A DNA stretch of 64,000 bases from Vampirovibrio sp. GTDB lineage: Bacteria; Cyanobacteriota; Vampirovibrionia; Vampirovibrionales; JAJTHC01. Under the pieces are notes generated by a model that saw only the letters and a list, made by a program, of their open reading frames with translations, had not been told where the DNA came from and did not search any database. Shown here piece after piece: positions 17,664 through 30,442 of the stretch. The position numbers and the translations under genes are program-made. The DNA lies in NCBI GenBank assembly GCA_024998755.1, contig JACEUU010000003.1, positions 434,001-498,000 on the forward strand, written 5' to 3'. The first letter of the stretch is position 1. The number at the start of each line of letters is the position of its first letter.

Positions 17664-18761
17664 CTAAGCCATTTGAGTACCCGCAACAGCAGGAGCAGAT
17701 TGCCCCAGTTGGCGTTCACGCCACAAGCACAGTAAAATAGACGCAATAAAGATGCTGGAATACGTTCCCACCAAAATGCCCACGCCCATGCAGAGGACTA
17801 AATCCTTCGTGCTAGCCCCACCAAAAAAGTAGAGGGCTACCAACGGTAATAACGCCACTAACGAGGTATTAATAGACCTTGCCAAGGTTTGATTCACGGA
17901 AATGTTGACAATTTCCGAAAACGGTAGCTTTTGGGAATACAACACCCTCGTGTTTTCCCGTAAGCGGTCAAACACAACAATCGTATCATGCACAGAAAAC
18001 CCGATAACCGTTAGAATCCCTGTAACAAATAAGCTGTCCACTTCCGTGTGGAAGAAGTAGCCTAAACCCGAAAACACGCCCAACACAAACAACGTATCGT
18101 GCAGAAGGGCAACTATTGCACAAACGGCGTAATCTAACTGAAAGCGATAGGTTAAGTAGCCTGTAATCAACAAATACGCTAGTATTAACGCCATCAAAGA
18201 ATTACCGAGTAATTCTTTCGCCAGCGTCGGACCAATGGCATTTCTGGAAACCAAATCCACCGCCCCGAAGGTTTTTTCAAGCGTCGGTTCTAGTTGTTTC
18301 AACGTTTCAGGGGAAAGTTCTTGAGCCCGAATAGAAACCAAGGTACCCGCTGAGTTATCCGTCGTTTTAGGCGGGCTTAATTTTAAATCGCCCGATTTTT
18401 CGTTAGTAATGGGGACCGATATTTTTTGTTGCAACTGCACCACAGGGTTTTGTAGCCCTGCTGTTGCTAAGGCTTGATTCAACTGCGGTAGTTGGGCAGC
18501 AAGCAGGGGTTTTTCAAATTGATATTCCAACAACGTACCGCCCACAAAATCTATCCCCAAGCGGATGGGGGTATGGTTGGGCGTGGTTACCATGGTTTGA
18601 ACCATAAAAAACAATCCTGGTATTAACAGTAAGGTAGAAAGCCCCAAGTTAAAAAACCGATGCTTCACAATATCCACCTTAATAGTGGTATTAGCAGGCT
18701 TAATAACGGGCGGTGTAGAAGGGTTTGATGCCGTTTCGGCGGGGGAAGTCATCATCATCAT
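17664..18761 (-). CDS. secF: Protein translocase subunit SecF
   Basis: SecF works with SecD to drive late stages of Sec export using the proton gradient. The 365-residue protein has an N-terminal Ser/Pro-rich cytoplasmic tail, the first membrane helix, the GIDFVGGTLLEYQF motif near residue 68, a periplasmic domain, then five more helices with GFSVHDTIVVFDRLREN, the conserved SecF signature. It starts with four consecutive ATGs, with AAGG 12 bases upstream, and lies 57 bases downstream of secD. Confidence 0.95.
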   Translation of the reverse strand: MMMMTSPAETASNPSTPPVIKPANTTIKVDIVKHRFFNLGLSTLLLIPGLFFMVQTMVTTPNHTPIRLGIDFVGGTLLEYQFEKPLLAAQLPQLNQALATAGLQNPVVQLQQKISVPITNEKSGDLKLSPPKTTDNSAGTLVSIRAQELSPETLKQLEPTLEKTFGAVDLVSRNAIGPTLAKELLGNSLMALILAYLLITGYLTYRFQLDYAVCAIVALLHDTLFVLGVFSGLGYFFHTEVDSLFVTGILTVIGFSVHDTIVVFDRLRENTRVLYSQKLPFSEIVNISVNQTLARSINTSLVALLPLVALYFFGGASTKDLVLCMGVGILVGTYSSIFIASILLCLWRERQLGQSAPAVAGTQMA

Positions 18762-18818
18762 TATAAACAGAAACCTTATGAGTTAAAAAATGGGTTTAAA
18801 CTTTGTTTCAAAACAGGC

Positions 18819-20039
18819 TTACCCTCGTGAAAACGTGAGTTTTTCACGTTCCTGCATACCCAATACCAATTGAAGAATGGTACGAGTAACAAAAATAGCC
18901 GAAAACATGGAAAGCACAACGCCTAAAGCTAACGTTAACGCAAAGCCTTTAACTGACCCAGTGCCCATCATCCAGAGAACGCTACAGGTAATGAGCGTGG
19001 TGGTGTTGGAATCTAAAATGGAAGGCAAAGCTCTATCAAAACCCAGTTGTAGGGCTTTCTGCAACGGACGACCTGTAGCGAGTTCTTCTTTGCTGCGTTC
19101 AAAAATCAGAATATTAGCATCTACCGCCATACCGATGCTGAGAATAAAGCCCGCAATACCTGCTAGCGTAAAGGTAACGCCAAAAATCATAAACGCCACA
19201 TAACTAAGCAAGGTATAAGTAGCCAAGGCAATGTTAGCCACCAAGCCTAACTTACGATAGTACGCAAACATGAACAACAACACGAAGCCAATGCCGACAG
19301 CCCCTGCCAGTTTGCTTTTTTCTAACGAACTTGCCCCCAGCAGAGAACCCACGGTGGTTTCTTCAACCACTTCAACGTTTACAGGTAACGCCCCAGCATT
19401 GAGGACATCCACCATATTCTTGGCTTCTTCTCTGGAAAATTCGCCAGTTATAATGCCTGTACCTTCCAAAATGGGTTCATTAACTACTGGAGATGAAACC
19501 ATCTCCCCATCAAAGAAAATGCCTAAAGGTTCATGGAGTGGGGCTAATTCTGTGGTTAGTTTAGCAAATTTTTGAGTGCCTGCTCCATTAAGCACAAATC
19601 CAATAGCCCAACCGCCTGTGTTGGAAGTTTCCAACTTGGAAATGCTTAAATCTTTTCCGCTAATACCGCTAGCAACCCATTCTGCACCTTTTTTACGTTT
19701 AAATTCCAAGTTACCGACTTTGCCCAGTTGTTTACGGGCTTCATCGGGGTTTTTAACATCAGGTATTTCAATCAGCAAGCGTTTTTCGCCTGCCCGTTGA
19801 ACAATCGCCTCTGAAACGCCGAATTTGTTGACTCGTTGTTCAATGACTGTTTGCAGGCTATCCATAATAGGGCGAGTGATGGCGGGTACTTCTTTATTAG
19901 TTTGGGCTTCAAGGGTTAGCCTTGTGCCACCCACTAAATCCAACCCCAACCGAGGGGTGTTGTGGAAGGCGTAGTATAGGCTTCCAGCAATTAGCAACAG
20001 AACAAACATAAATTTTAATTGTGGGGTTTTAGAGGCCAT
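18819..20039 (-). CDS. secD: Protein translocase subunit SecD
   Basis: SecD is the RND-like partner of SecF. The 406-residue product has the first helix at residues 9-25, the motif RLGLDLVGGTRLTLEA, a periplasmic domain beginning with QRVNKFGVSEAIVQRAG, and the C-terminal helices containing GMAVDANILIFERSKEEL. The periplasmic part is shorter than in E. coli (615 residues) but normal for cyanobacteria and Gram-positives. The start is a single ATG. Confidence 0.95.
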   Translation of the reverse strand: MASKTPQLKFMFVLLLIAGSLYYAFHNTPRLGLDLVGGTRLTLEAQTNKEVPAITRPIMDSLQTVIEQRVNKFGVSEAIVQRAGEKRLLIEIPDVKNPDEARKQLGKVGNLEFKRKKGAEWVASGISGKDLSISKLETSNTGGWAIGFVLNGAGTQKFAKLTTELAPLHEPLGIFFDGEMVSSPVVNEPILEGTGIITGEFSREEAKNMVDVLNAGALPVNVEVVEETTVGSLLGASSLEKSKLAGAVGIGFVLLFMFAYYRKLGLVANIALATYTLLSYVAFMIFGVTFTLAGIAGFILSIGMAVDANILIFERSKEELATGRPLQKALQLGFDRALPSILDSNTTTLITCSVLWMMGTGSVKGFALTLALGVVLSMFSAIFVTRTILQLVLGMQEREKLTFSRG

Positions 20040-20310
20040 TGAAGCAATAACCCTTTCTTTACATCAAACAAATACTGGTAGGTAAAAATTATTATTAATC
20101 TATTGTAACTTAAATTGGGCAATATTGTCATTAACAACCGATTTGAATAGCATTTTGGTGCATCAGTAACTATTAAACAATTCGTTACAATCGTAATAAA
20201 TTATTGCGTTTGAAAAACGCAGTGCTATTATGATTCCAGTTCCCGCATTTAATAAATTTCTAAGCCCTAAAATCAGTAATTGTTTTTGTATGTTAACCAT
20301 TATTAAAAAA

Positions 20311-20628
20311 ATGAAAGTGTTCAAAGCCATGAAACCATTTAGCAAGTTATTATCTATCGTTACAGCCATTTTTTGGGTTCTTGGAAGTGTTACCCTTCCC
20401 GTTTTTGCTTACAATCAGGACAACAGCACTGGTTCAAATATTTTAGCTGCAGGTACTGTTGATGCTGGTACTAATACAATTAATCCAGTAGAAGGTAACA
20501 GTGGCAGAGATATGGGAGGTCCTAAAGATAATTACTTTGAACGCAATGGCTATGGCGGCCCTAAAGATAAAGCCAAAGAGATGCAAGCCCCTATTCAACG
20601 TAATGGCAATGGAGACGGTAAAGGCTAA
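20311..20628 (+). CDS. Small secreted hypothetical protein
   Basis: The product is about 105 residues: a signal peptide (MKPFSKLLSIVTAIFWVLGS, then PVFA), followed by a short hydrophilic Asn/Gly/Asp-rich chain. The core GGPKD(N/K) is repeated twice 15 residues apart. No family is recognised. The frame is open to 20230; the start could be the ATG at 20311 or 20329, both just before the signal peptide. It follows the secD promoter region divergently and is followed by a hairpin at 20711. Confidence 0.6.
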   Translation: MKVFKAMKPFSKLLSIVTAIFWVLGSVTLPVFAYNQDNSTGSNILAAGTVDAGTNTINPVEGNSGRDMGGPKDNYFERNGYGGPKDKAKEMQAPIQRNGNGDGKG

Positions 20629-20710
20629 GATAATCAATCTGGTTATTGATATGTTGCAAAAGAGGCAACTACGTTCATTAACTTTTCATAAATGTTAAGT
20701 ATTTTGTAAG

Positions 20711-20750
20711 TGCTGTTCCCTATTTTATTGGGGGGCAGCATTGTTTTTTG
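20711..20750 (+). terminator. Rho-independent terminator
   Basis: A ten-bp stem (TGCTGTTCCC with GGGGGCAGCA, two G-U pairs) is followed by TTGTTTTTTG. It likely ends transcription of the small secreted protein gene before the mdh promoter. Confidence 0.65.
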
Positions 20751-20768
20751 TATTGCTATCCAAAATAG

Positions 20769-21851
<1,083 letters not shown>

Positions 21852-21875
21852 CGCCAGTTTATACTATAGTACAAT

Positions 21876-21919
21876 CGCCCCTTGCCTTGGTTTTTCCTTG
21901 GTAAGGGGCGGTTTCTTTT
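21876..21919 (+). terminator. Rho-independent terminator after mdh
   Basis: CGCCCCTTGCC (21876-21886) pairs with GGTAAGGGGCG (21900-21910) and is followed by GTTTCTTTT. Confidence 0.85.
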
Positions 21920-22068
21920 GATACCCTTCACCTAGAGGAGAATACTTAAGAAACCCTAGGAACTACTAGGCTTTTCAGGCGAAATATGGGATGATAGACC
22001 TATCTAACCACTTGCAATAATAGTCTATCTGCTAACAAGCTAATACAAAAGGAGCTTTGAATTCTTTC

Positions 22069-24126
<2,058 letters not shown>

Positions 24127-24160
24127 AATTTCTTTTGACAAGAATAGCAAGGTCGAGTAT

Positions 24161-24544
24161 ATGAAACTATTATGCTTTATCCCTGTGTTAGGGTCTTCTA
24201 TTAGTTTTTCACTGGGCATATTAGGATTAATCTTTCCTAAGCAGATAGCCGAATTAATTGGTCTTGAAATACCAATGTCTTCCAAACACGGTATTTCTGA
24301 AATTAGAGCCACTTATGGAGGGCTATTTATAGGCATGTCCTTAGTAGCATTGTTTAGTCAACATACAATAGCCTACTTAACCTTAGGATTTGCATGGATG
24401 GGTGCTTCATTAGGGAGAATGGCATCCATTATATATGACAAAGCTTGGACTAAAATGAATTTTTATGGGTTGTTGATTGAAAGTTGTATTTCCGCCTTAT
24501 TACTGATAGCTACACTCTTTTCACAGCTACTTGAACAACTTTAG
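24161..24544 (+). CDS. DUF4345-like four-helix membrane protein
   Basis: The 127-residue product has four hydrophobic helices. The segment SEIRATYGGLFIGMSLVAL resembles the conserved EIRATYGG(L/M) stretch of DUF4345 proteins, whose function is unknown. It follows glgB by 34 bases and could be cotranscribed. Its 3' end overlaps the convergent rseP gene by 18 bases. Confidence 0.75.
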   Translation: MKLLCFIPVLGSSISFSLGILGLIFPKQIAELIGLEIPMSSKHGISEIRATYGGLFIGMSLVALFSQHTIAYLTLGFAWMGASLGRMASIIYDKAWTKMNFYGLLIESCISALLLIATLFSQLLEQL

Positions 24545-25795
24545 CAAGTCGTTAATCATTACAAACGCCATTAGCCCCAGCATAATGAAGAAGCCGCTCA
24601 TCGCCAGTTTTTCCTTCATTTCCTTATTAAACGGCTTCTTAAACAGCATTTCATACCCTACATAAACCAAATAACTACCATCCAACGGGGGTATCGGTAA
24701 CAAATTCATCACCGCCAAAATCATCGAAATAATCGCAGTCAAAATCAAACCTTTTTCAATGCCACTCTGTTCAATCAGCTGTCCACCCGTTTTAATAATA
24801 CCCACAGGGCCTTCCAGCAACGCAGGGTCTACCTGACCAGTTATTAACATCCAAAGCCCCATAAAATTCTGAAAAATCACATTACCCATAAACACAAATG
24901 TCATGGGCAACGCCGAAAAGAAATTAATCTCTCGGTCTTTAATATCCGTCGTTCCCAACACCACGCCCAACTTACCCGAATCCGTAACCGGCACGGTAAT
25001 TTCTTTCGTAACAGTTGATTCAAACGGACGCACCGTTAACACCACCGATTCATTCGCCTTCGGCTTAAGTATGCCCTGCATGGTTGGTAACGTTTGCCCC
25101 AAATGTTGTGTAATGGGTGTACCATTAATGGCTACAATCGTATCGCCCAACTGCAGGGGTGTTGATGCCGCAGGGCTATTAGTCAACGTTAAAACCTGCT
25201 GACACTGGGTATTTTCAGGCGTTTGGCAAGCCTGCAAATGCCACTGTTGAGGGGTCGTTCCCCACTGCAAATCATCCAGCTGAATCGCTCCGAAAACAGG
25301 AGGCAAAATCGATTGCCACCGTTGATTCGCCTCATTTTTCATGAAAAGATAAGGGTGCGTTTTCGCATCCACTTTATCTTCAGTAACTGCCATTTGTGGG
25401 CTAAAACCACTCACATAAACTTCAGTTTTATTCGCTCCCCAAATTTGTAGCACAAACGCCATTAACAAAATCGCCATAATGGCATTCACGGTAATGCCAG
25501 CCAAGGCAATCGCCACTTGATTACCGTGCGGTTGATTTTCAAAGCGTTGAATAGAGTCTTTCGGGACGGTGGAATCCTCATTATCATCAGGAAACGCCAC
25601 ATAGCCACCCAAAGGTAGGGCGTGCAAACACCATTCAATATCCATCCATTTTTTCTTAAACAACGTAGGTCCAAAGGGTAAGCCCAAGCCAAACCGTTCC
25701 ACCTTTACGCCACATTTTCGTGCCACCAATAGATGCCCGAATTCATGGCAAATCACCAACAAGCTAATTAATAACAACATAATAACGTATGACAT
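24527..25795 (-). CDS. rseP: RIP metalloprotease RseP (site-2 protease)
   Basis: This intramembrane zinc protease cleaves membrane-bound regulators or leftover signal peptides. The zinc motif HEFGH is at residues 17-21 in the first helix; the third ligand region is LPIPPLDGSYLVY in the third core helix. One PDZ domain (QLGDTIVAINGTPI) lies between. Length is 422 residues, as in E. coli RseP, which however has two PDZ domains. It starts at a single ATG and sits downstream of the ribosomal-operon terminator. Confidence 0.93.
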   Translation of the reverse strand: MSYVIMLLLISLLVICHEFGHLLVARKCGVKVERFGLGLPFGPTLFKKKWMDIEWCLHALPLGGYVAFPDDNEDSTVPKDSIQRFENQPHGNQVAIALAGITVNAIMAILLMAFVLQIWGANKTEVYVSGFSPQMAVTEDKVDAKTHPYLFMKNEANQRWQSILPPVFGAIQLDDLQWGTTPQQWHLQACQTPENTQCQQVLTLTNSPAASTPLQLGDTIVAINGTPITQHLGQTLPTMQGILKPKANESVVLTVRPFESTVTKEITVPVTDSGKLGVVLGTTDIKDREINFFSALPMTFVFMGNVIFQNFMGLWMLITGQVDPALLEGPVGIIKTGGQLIEQSGIEKGLILTAIISMILAVMNLLPIPPLDGSYLVYVGYEMLFKKPFNKEMKEKLAMSGFFIMLGLMAFVMINDLLKLFK

Positions 25796-25857
25796 GAAGG
25801 TAGGCTACCATTTCTGTATAAGCATTTAACCGACTAAATATAATCTTATTTTAAACC

Positions 25858-25915
25858 AAAAAAACAGGGTGTTACTCATTTCTTTAGAAAGAAACAAGCA
25901 ACATCCCTGTTTTTT
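25858..25915 (-). terminator. Terminator of the rpsM-rpsI operon
   Basis: A long stem (AAAAAACAGGGTGTT at the left, AACATCCCTGTTTTTT at the right, one mismatch) with a second hairpin inside lies between rpsI and rseP. Read on the minus strand it ends in a run of T. Confidence 0.8.
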
Positions 25916-25958
25916 AAAAGGGTTAAACTACTTCCAAAAAAGCAATCGCAGCCAAAAA

Positions 25959-26393
25959 TTACCGTTTAGAGAATTGTGGACGTTTACGAGCTTTGTGCAA
26001 ACCGTATTTCTTCCGCTCTTTAACTCTAGAATCCCGAGTGAGGAAACCTTCTAAACGCATCAACCGAGCAAAATCAGGGTTGATTTCAGCCAACGCACGA
26101 GCAACACCTAAGCGAATAGCATAAGCTTGCCCTGTTTTTCCGCCGCCTTCAACTTTAGAAAGCAATTTATATTGGTCTTGTACGCCAGCAGCAACAAGGG
26201 CTTGTTTAACAACTACATGCAATAATGCACGGTTACCCAAGTACTCTTCTGGTGTTTGACCATTAATTAACACTTCACCCGAACCTGGTAATAAACGAAC
26301 CCGAGCAATCGCACATTTACGACGACCTGTTCCGCGTGTACCAACCTGAGGGTAAGCTAATGTTTTAGTGCCAGCTTCTGCCATCATCATCAT
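25959..26393 (-). CDS. rpsI: 30S ribosomal protein S9
   Basis: S9 binds the head of the small subunit and its tail reaches the P site. The 144-residue product has GTGRRKCAIARVRLLPGSG, VKGGG-like KVEGGGKTGQAYAIRLGVAR, and the basic tail KKYGLHKARKRPQFSKR, ending in the invariant SKR. It begins with four consecutive ATGs, with GGGAG 11 bases upstream, and lies 35 bases after rplM, the normal partner. Confidence 0.97.
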   Translation of the reverse strand: MMMMAEAGTKTLAYPQVGTRGTGRRKCAIARVRLLPGSGEVLINGQTPEEYLGNRALLHVVVKQALVAAGVQDQYKLLSKVEGGGKTGQAYAIRLGVARALAEINPDFARLMRLEGFLTRDSRVKERKKYGLHKARKRPQFSKR

Positions 26394-26428
26394 GAATAAG
26401 AAGTCTCCCTATCTAATTTATTGGCTAA

Positions 26429-26878
26429 TTATTTTGCTTTGCTAAAGAAGGAATCAAAAGCAACGGGTTGTTGGGCTTCATGCGGGTGTGAAGTGCCAGT
26501 ATAAACGTGCAGTTTGCGAATTTGACGACGACCCAAGCGGTTGTGAGGAATCATGCCCCAAACAGCAATTTCAATGACCTTACGGGCATCTTTTTGCATC
26601 ATTTGGTTAAAGGTAAATGTTTTTAATCCACCGATAAAGCCAGTATGGTGGCGGTACAACTTACCTTCACCTTTTTTACCGGTTACTTCAATTTTATCTG
26701 CGTTAATCACAATCACATTATCACCAGAATCCACATGGGTAGTGTAGGTTACTTTGTGCTTACCACGCAATAAAATTGCAATATCAGTAGCTAAACGCCC
26801 TAAGGTTTTACCCTCAGCGTCAACAATGTGCCAGTCTTTTTGAAGTTCTTCAGACTTGGCAGAAAATGTTTTCATCAT
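26429..26878 (-). CDS. rplM: 50S ribosomal protein L13
   Basis: L13 is an early assembly protein of the large subunit. The 149-residue product shows [36 protein letters not shown], and [20 protein letters not shown]. It begins with ATGATG preceded by AAGGAG at seven bases. Its start overlaps the end of truA by 29 bases. Confidence 0.97.
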   Translation of the reverse strand: MMKTFSAKSEELQKDWHIVDAEGKTLGRLATDIAILLRGKHKVTYTTHVDSGDNVIVINADKIEVTGKKGEGKLYRHHTGFIGGLKTFTFNQMMQKDARKVIEIAVWGMIPHNRLGRRQIRKLHVYTGTSHPHEAQQPVAFDSFFSKAK

Positions 26879-27758
26879 GTGAAAACTCCTTCATTAAGGT
26901 TTTATTCAACAATTGAGTAAGAGAATCCGTCCAAAATAACGAACGGGATGAAAATTCGTGAACATCGGGGGAGCGATAAGCAATACTCATTAAAGTTAAG
27001 CCTTTAGCCGGTGCCGATTTTGGAGAGCAAGCCCTATTGCAAGCTTGTAACCGTTGCGATAACGCACTAGGTGGGTGTTCAATTGGATTGAGACCAATTT
27101 GCCATAAAGCAGCAGCAACATTGCGAACCATTTTATAAACAAAGCGATTAGCAATCACATCAAACAACACCATAGAAGGGGTTGGTTGTGAAATAATAGC
27201 GTGGGTAACCGTGCAATCTGCTGAGGTTTTATAAACACTCGGAGACTGAAACGTTTGAAAATTATGAGACCCAACCAAACTATCAACCGCTTCTTGCATA
27301 GCAACTACATCTAAAGACCGATGCTCACGAACCGCATTGAAGGGCGTAAAAACCGACCGATATTTTGATAGAAACCACTGATAGCGATACCACCGATGTT
27401 TAGCACTATGCTGGCAATTAAACTGTTCAGAAGCAACCTGTTCAACCGCACGAACCGCAATAGTTTCGGGCAATTTTGCATTGAGAGCCAAGCATAAATC
27501 AGGCACACGTAGCATAATAGCAGCTACATCACACCGAACCTGCATCACTTGACCTTGAGCGTGAACACCGGCATCTGTTCTTGAGGCAAAATGAGAGGAA
27601 GAAACCACATCCGCTAAACCCAATGCTTCAAAAGCAGCCATTACCGTTTGCTGAACCGTAGGCATAAGAGCACCTGCTCCTTGAGATTGACTCCCAGAAA
27701 AAGCAGTTCCATTATATTCTACAAGCAAAGCAAGCGATGATAAGTCAGCTGAAGACAT
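26850..27758 (-). CDS. truA: tRNA pseudouridine38-40 synthase
   Basis: TruA isomerises uridines 38-40 in the anticodon arm. The 302-residue product has the start [18 protein letters not shown], the catalytic Asp62 in [13 protein letters not shown], and [16 protein letters not shown]. In many TruA the first block reads FHGWQ; here it is FSGSQ, a mild divergence. It is the usual neighbour of rplQ and rplM and overlaps rplM by 29 bases. Confidence 0.93.
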   Translation of the reverse strand: MSSADLSSLALLVEYNGTAFSGSQSQGAGALMPTVQQTVMAAFEALGLADVVSSSHFASRTDAGVHAQGQVMQVRCDVAAIMLRVPDLCLALNAKLPETIAVRAVEQVASEQFNCQHSAKHRWYRYQWFLSKYRSVFTPFNAVREHRSLDVVAMQEAVDSLVGSHNFQTFQSPSVYKTSADCTVTHAIISQPTPSMVLFDVIANRFVYKMVRNVAAALWQIGLNPIEHPPSALSQRLQACNRACSPKSAPAKGLTLMSIAYRSPDVHEFSSRSLFWTDSLTQLLNKTLMKEFSHDENIFCQV

Positions 27759-27815
27759 GGTGAAGAGTGGTTTAATCCTAACAAATTTGAATCATAGAAA
27801 AAGTTATAAACGATT

Positions 27816-28214
27816 TTAAACGAGCTGAACAATAGCCATTGGGGCATTATCGCCACGACGGTTAGGTGCCTTAACCACTCGAACATAGCCACCCTCACGG
27901 GCTTCATATCGAGGGCCAATTTCCTTAAAAACCTTACGCAATACAGTTTCTTGCAATGGCTTACCATTACGAGAAGGGAATGTTTCCCCTGTATGAACAC
28001 GATACAGTTTTTTGCTAGCCAACCGAACTGCGTGTAAATCGCCACGCTTTGCCCAAGTTACCACTTTGCTGGCTTCTGGAATCAAAGCTTTGGCACGCGT
28101 TAGGGTTGTCATGATTTCACCATGCAAAAATAGCTGCGTGGTTAAAGCACGTAACAACGCTTTACGCTGATCTGCCGGCCTGCTCAATTTTTTTAATTTG
28201 TTACGATGTCTCAT
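27816..28214 (-). CDS. rplQ: 50S ribosomal protein L17
   Basis: L17 lies at the tunnel exit of the large subunit. The 132-residue product shows MRHRNKLKKLSRPADQRKAL, LFLHGEIMTTLTRAKALIP and EAREGGYVRVVKAPNRRGDN. The ATG at 28214 has GGAG about 11 bases upstream; an upstream TTG at 28244 is rejected. A small stem (TTGAGGT at 28247 with ACCTCAA at 28271) lies in the 110-base gap between rpoA and rplQ and may regulate or process the transcript. Confidence 0.96.
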   Translation of the reverse strand: MRHRNKLKKLSRPADQRKALLRALTTQLFLHGEIMTTLTRAKALIPEASKVVTWAKRGDLHAVRLASKKLYRVHTGETFPSRNGKPLQETVLRKVFKEIGPRYEAREGGYVRVVKAPNRRGDNAPMAIVQLV

Positions 28215-28324
28215 GGTGAGAACGCTCTCCAAAATAGGGTTCAAGGTTGAGGTAGCATTTTAACAATACCACCTCAAGCAAGTAACAATCAGTGCGTATG
28301 CCTAAGCAACCACTGAACTAAAAA

Positions 28325-29296
28325 TTAGTCTTCTCCGACCAACACAGCATCTTCAGGGTTAGGCTTCAAATTCAAAGAAAAAGCCTGTAACCGTTCAATG
28401 ACTTCATCCGATGATTTTTTACCGAAGTTTTTAATGTTCAGCAAATCAGCTTCAGATTTCATTAACAGTTCCCCAATAGAATGGATATTGGCACGTTTTA
28501 AGCAGTTAAATGCTCTAACTGAAAGTTCTAAATCCTCAATAGTAATATTGGGGACGGGTGATTCTTCAACCGGCTTTTCATGCACAGGCAACGTTACTAA
28601 CGTAGGAATGCCTGACAATGCAGCAATCGGCATAAAGTGTTCAATCAGCAAATTAGCAGATTGAGACAACGCTGAAGAGACATCCACACTACCATTAGAC
28701 CAAATCTCAAGCACCAAGCTATCGTAATCTGTTTTTTGACCCACACGGGTGTTATCAACAGAATAAGAAACCCGACGAATTGGCATAAATGCCGCATCCA
28801 ATGGTAATGTATCAACACTTCTACCCACCGCATGGTGGTTAGCAGGCACATACCCTTTACCAGATTCAGCTGTTAATTCCATCGAGATGCTTGCGTTTTC
28901 ACCAAGTGTGCAAATAGGCCAACTAGGATTGACTACTTTTAAACCAGCAGGCACTTCTAAATCACCTGCGGTAACCACGCCAGCTTGATTCACTTGCAAT
29001 CTTAAAACGTGAGGCGTCGAAGTCTCAGACTTCAGGACAACACCTTTCAAATTCAAACAAATATCCAATACGTCTTCCGCAACGCCATCAATAGAAGTAA
29101 ATTCATGAGAAATGCCTTCTATACGCACTGTTGTGATAGCCGTGCCTGGAATGCTAGATAATAATACTCTGCGAAAAGCGTTACCTAGCGTCGTACCGAA
29201 GCCACGTTCTAAGGGTTCTACGACAAATTTGCCGTAAATAGACCCATCATGGTCGGTTGTTGTTGTAATACATTTAATGGCTAGTTGATGTTCCAT
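28325..29296 (-). CDS. rpoA: DNA-directed RNA polymerase subunit alpha
   Basis: The alpha subunit nucleates polymerase assembly and contacts UP elements and activators. The N-terminal domain has FVVEPLERGFGTTLGNAFRR and LLSSIPGTAITTVRIEG; the C-terminal domain has LSVRAFNCLKRANIHSIGEL and IKNFGKKSSDEVIERL, with the helix-hairpin-helix that binds DNA. The 323-residue length is typical. Confidence 0.97.
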   Translation of the reverse strand: MEHQLAIKCITTTTDHDGSIYGKFVVEPLERGFGTTLGNAFRRVLLSSIPGTAITTVRIEGISHEFTSIDGVAEDVLDICLNLKGVVLKSETSTPHVLRLQVNQAGVVTAGDLEVPAGLKVVNPSWPICTLGENASISMELTAESGKGYVPANHHAVGRSVDTLPLDAAFMPIRRVSYSVDNTRVGQKTDYDSLVLEIWSNGSVDVSSALSQSANLLIEHFMPIAALSGIPTLVTLPVHEKPVEESPVPNITIEDLELSVRAFNCLKRANIHSIGELLMKSEADLLNIKNFGKKSSDEVIERLQAFSLNLKPNPEDAVLVGED

Positions 29297-29390
29297 CGTT
29301 TAAGCCACGAGCCTCCCAAACGGTGAATAATGATACGAAATTGAAACAATGGTAGGTCTTATTGAAACCAAACCAATGCCTTTCCACGCC

Positions 29391-30002
29391 TTAACGTGAA
29401 TAGTATTCAATGATGAGTTGTTCACGAGTAGACGCATCCAATTCTTCACGTTGGGGAAATCTATCCAACCGAACCGATAACGTTTCCTTGCTAACAGTCA
29501 ACCAAGAACTGTCTACCGCATTACCCACATTCACTTCAAGCAATTGGCTAAGGAATGGACGGCTTTGCTCACGAACAGTTACAATATCACCTTCCCGCAA
29601 TAATATGGACGCTACTGTTACACGCTGACCATTGACAACCACATGCCCATGAGCACACAATTGACGAGCCTGACGACGCGTAGCAGCAAAGCCTGCACGG
29701 AATAATAAATTATCCAACCGGCGTTCCAACGTTTGAAGCAAGATAGTACCAGTGTTTCCCTTTTTTCGAGAAGCCAACTCATAATACCGACGCAACTGTT
29801 GTTCACGCAAGCCATAACGCAATTTTAAGCGTTGTTTTTCTTTTAACTGTTGACCGTATTCAGAAACTTTCTTTCTGGCCGCACCATGCTGACCAGAAGG
29901 ATTAGGACGACGTTTCAATAACGCATCAATTTTAGGCGTTTCAGCCAAATTGACTCCTAAATTTCTTGAAATTTTTCCAACAGGACCCGTATAACGTCCC
30001 AC
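29391..30002 (-). CDS. rpsD: 30S ribosomal protein S4
   Basis: S4 starts assembly of the small-subunit body and often represses its own operon. The 203-residue product has MGRYTGPVGKISRNLG, the S4 RNA-binding domain ERRLDNLLFRAGFAATRRQARQ with GHVVVNGQRV, and no zinc-binding cysteines in the N-terminal part. The start is GTG at 30002 with AAGGAG eight bases upstream. Its presence between rpsK and rpoA follows the Proteobacteria/Firmicutes order; in most Cyanobacteria rpsD lies elsewhere. Confidence 0.96.
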   Translation of the reverse strand: MGRYTGPVGKISRNLGVNLAETPKIDALLKRRPNPSGQHGAARKKVSEYGQQLKEKQRLKLRYGLREQQLRRYYELASRKKGNTGTILLQTLERRLDNLLFRAGFAATRRQARQLCAHGHVVVNGQRVTVASILLREGDIVTVREQSRPFLSQLLEVNVGNAVDSSWLTVSKETLSVRLDRFPQREELDASTREQLIIEYYSR

Positions 30003-30033
30003 GATAGTAACTCCTTATTTTGCAATCTTCTTC

Positions 30034-30423
30034 TTAAACACGACGACGTTTTGGCGGACGGCACCCATTGTGAGGAATTGGCGTAACGTCTTTAATCAAT
30101 GTGATTTCTAAGCCTGTTACTTGCAACGCCCGAATAGCCGTTTCACGACCACCACCTGGCCCGCTAACATAAACCTTCGCCGTTTTCATGCCATGTTCCA
30201 TGGATTTCTTAGCCACAGTTTCAGCCGCACTTTGAGCAGCAAAGGGGGTTCCTTTACGAACACCTTTAAAGCCAGCTGCACCTGAACTGGACCAAGCAAC
30301 CACGTTACCTTGAGCATCAGTTGAAGTTACAAGAGTGTTGTTAAACGTTGATTGAATGAAGACCATACCGGCCCCAACATTCTTTTTTTCTTTGCGTTTT
30401 GTTTTAACCGCTTTTGCCATCAT
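30034..30423 (-). CDS. rpsK: 30S ribosomal protein S11
   Basis: S11 sits at the platform of the small subunit. The 129-residue product shows [37 protein letters not shown] and the basic end [12 protein letters not shown]. It begins with ATGATG with AAGGTGG ten bases upstream, 20 bases after rpsM. Confidence 0.97.
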   Translation of the reverse strand: MMAKAVKTKRKEKKNVGAGMVFIQSTFNNTLVTSTDAQGNVVAWSSSGAAGFKGVRKGTPFAAQSAAETVAKKSMEHGMKTAKVYVSGPGGGRETAIRALQVTGLEITLIKDVTPIPHNGCRPPKRRRV

Positions 30424-30442
30424 TGGAATTATTCCACCTTAC

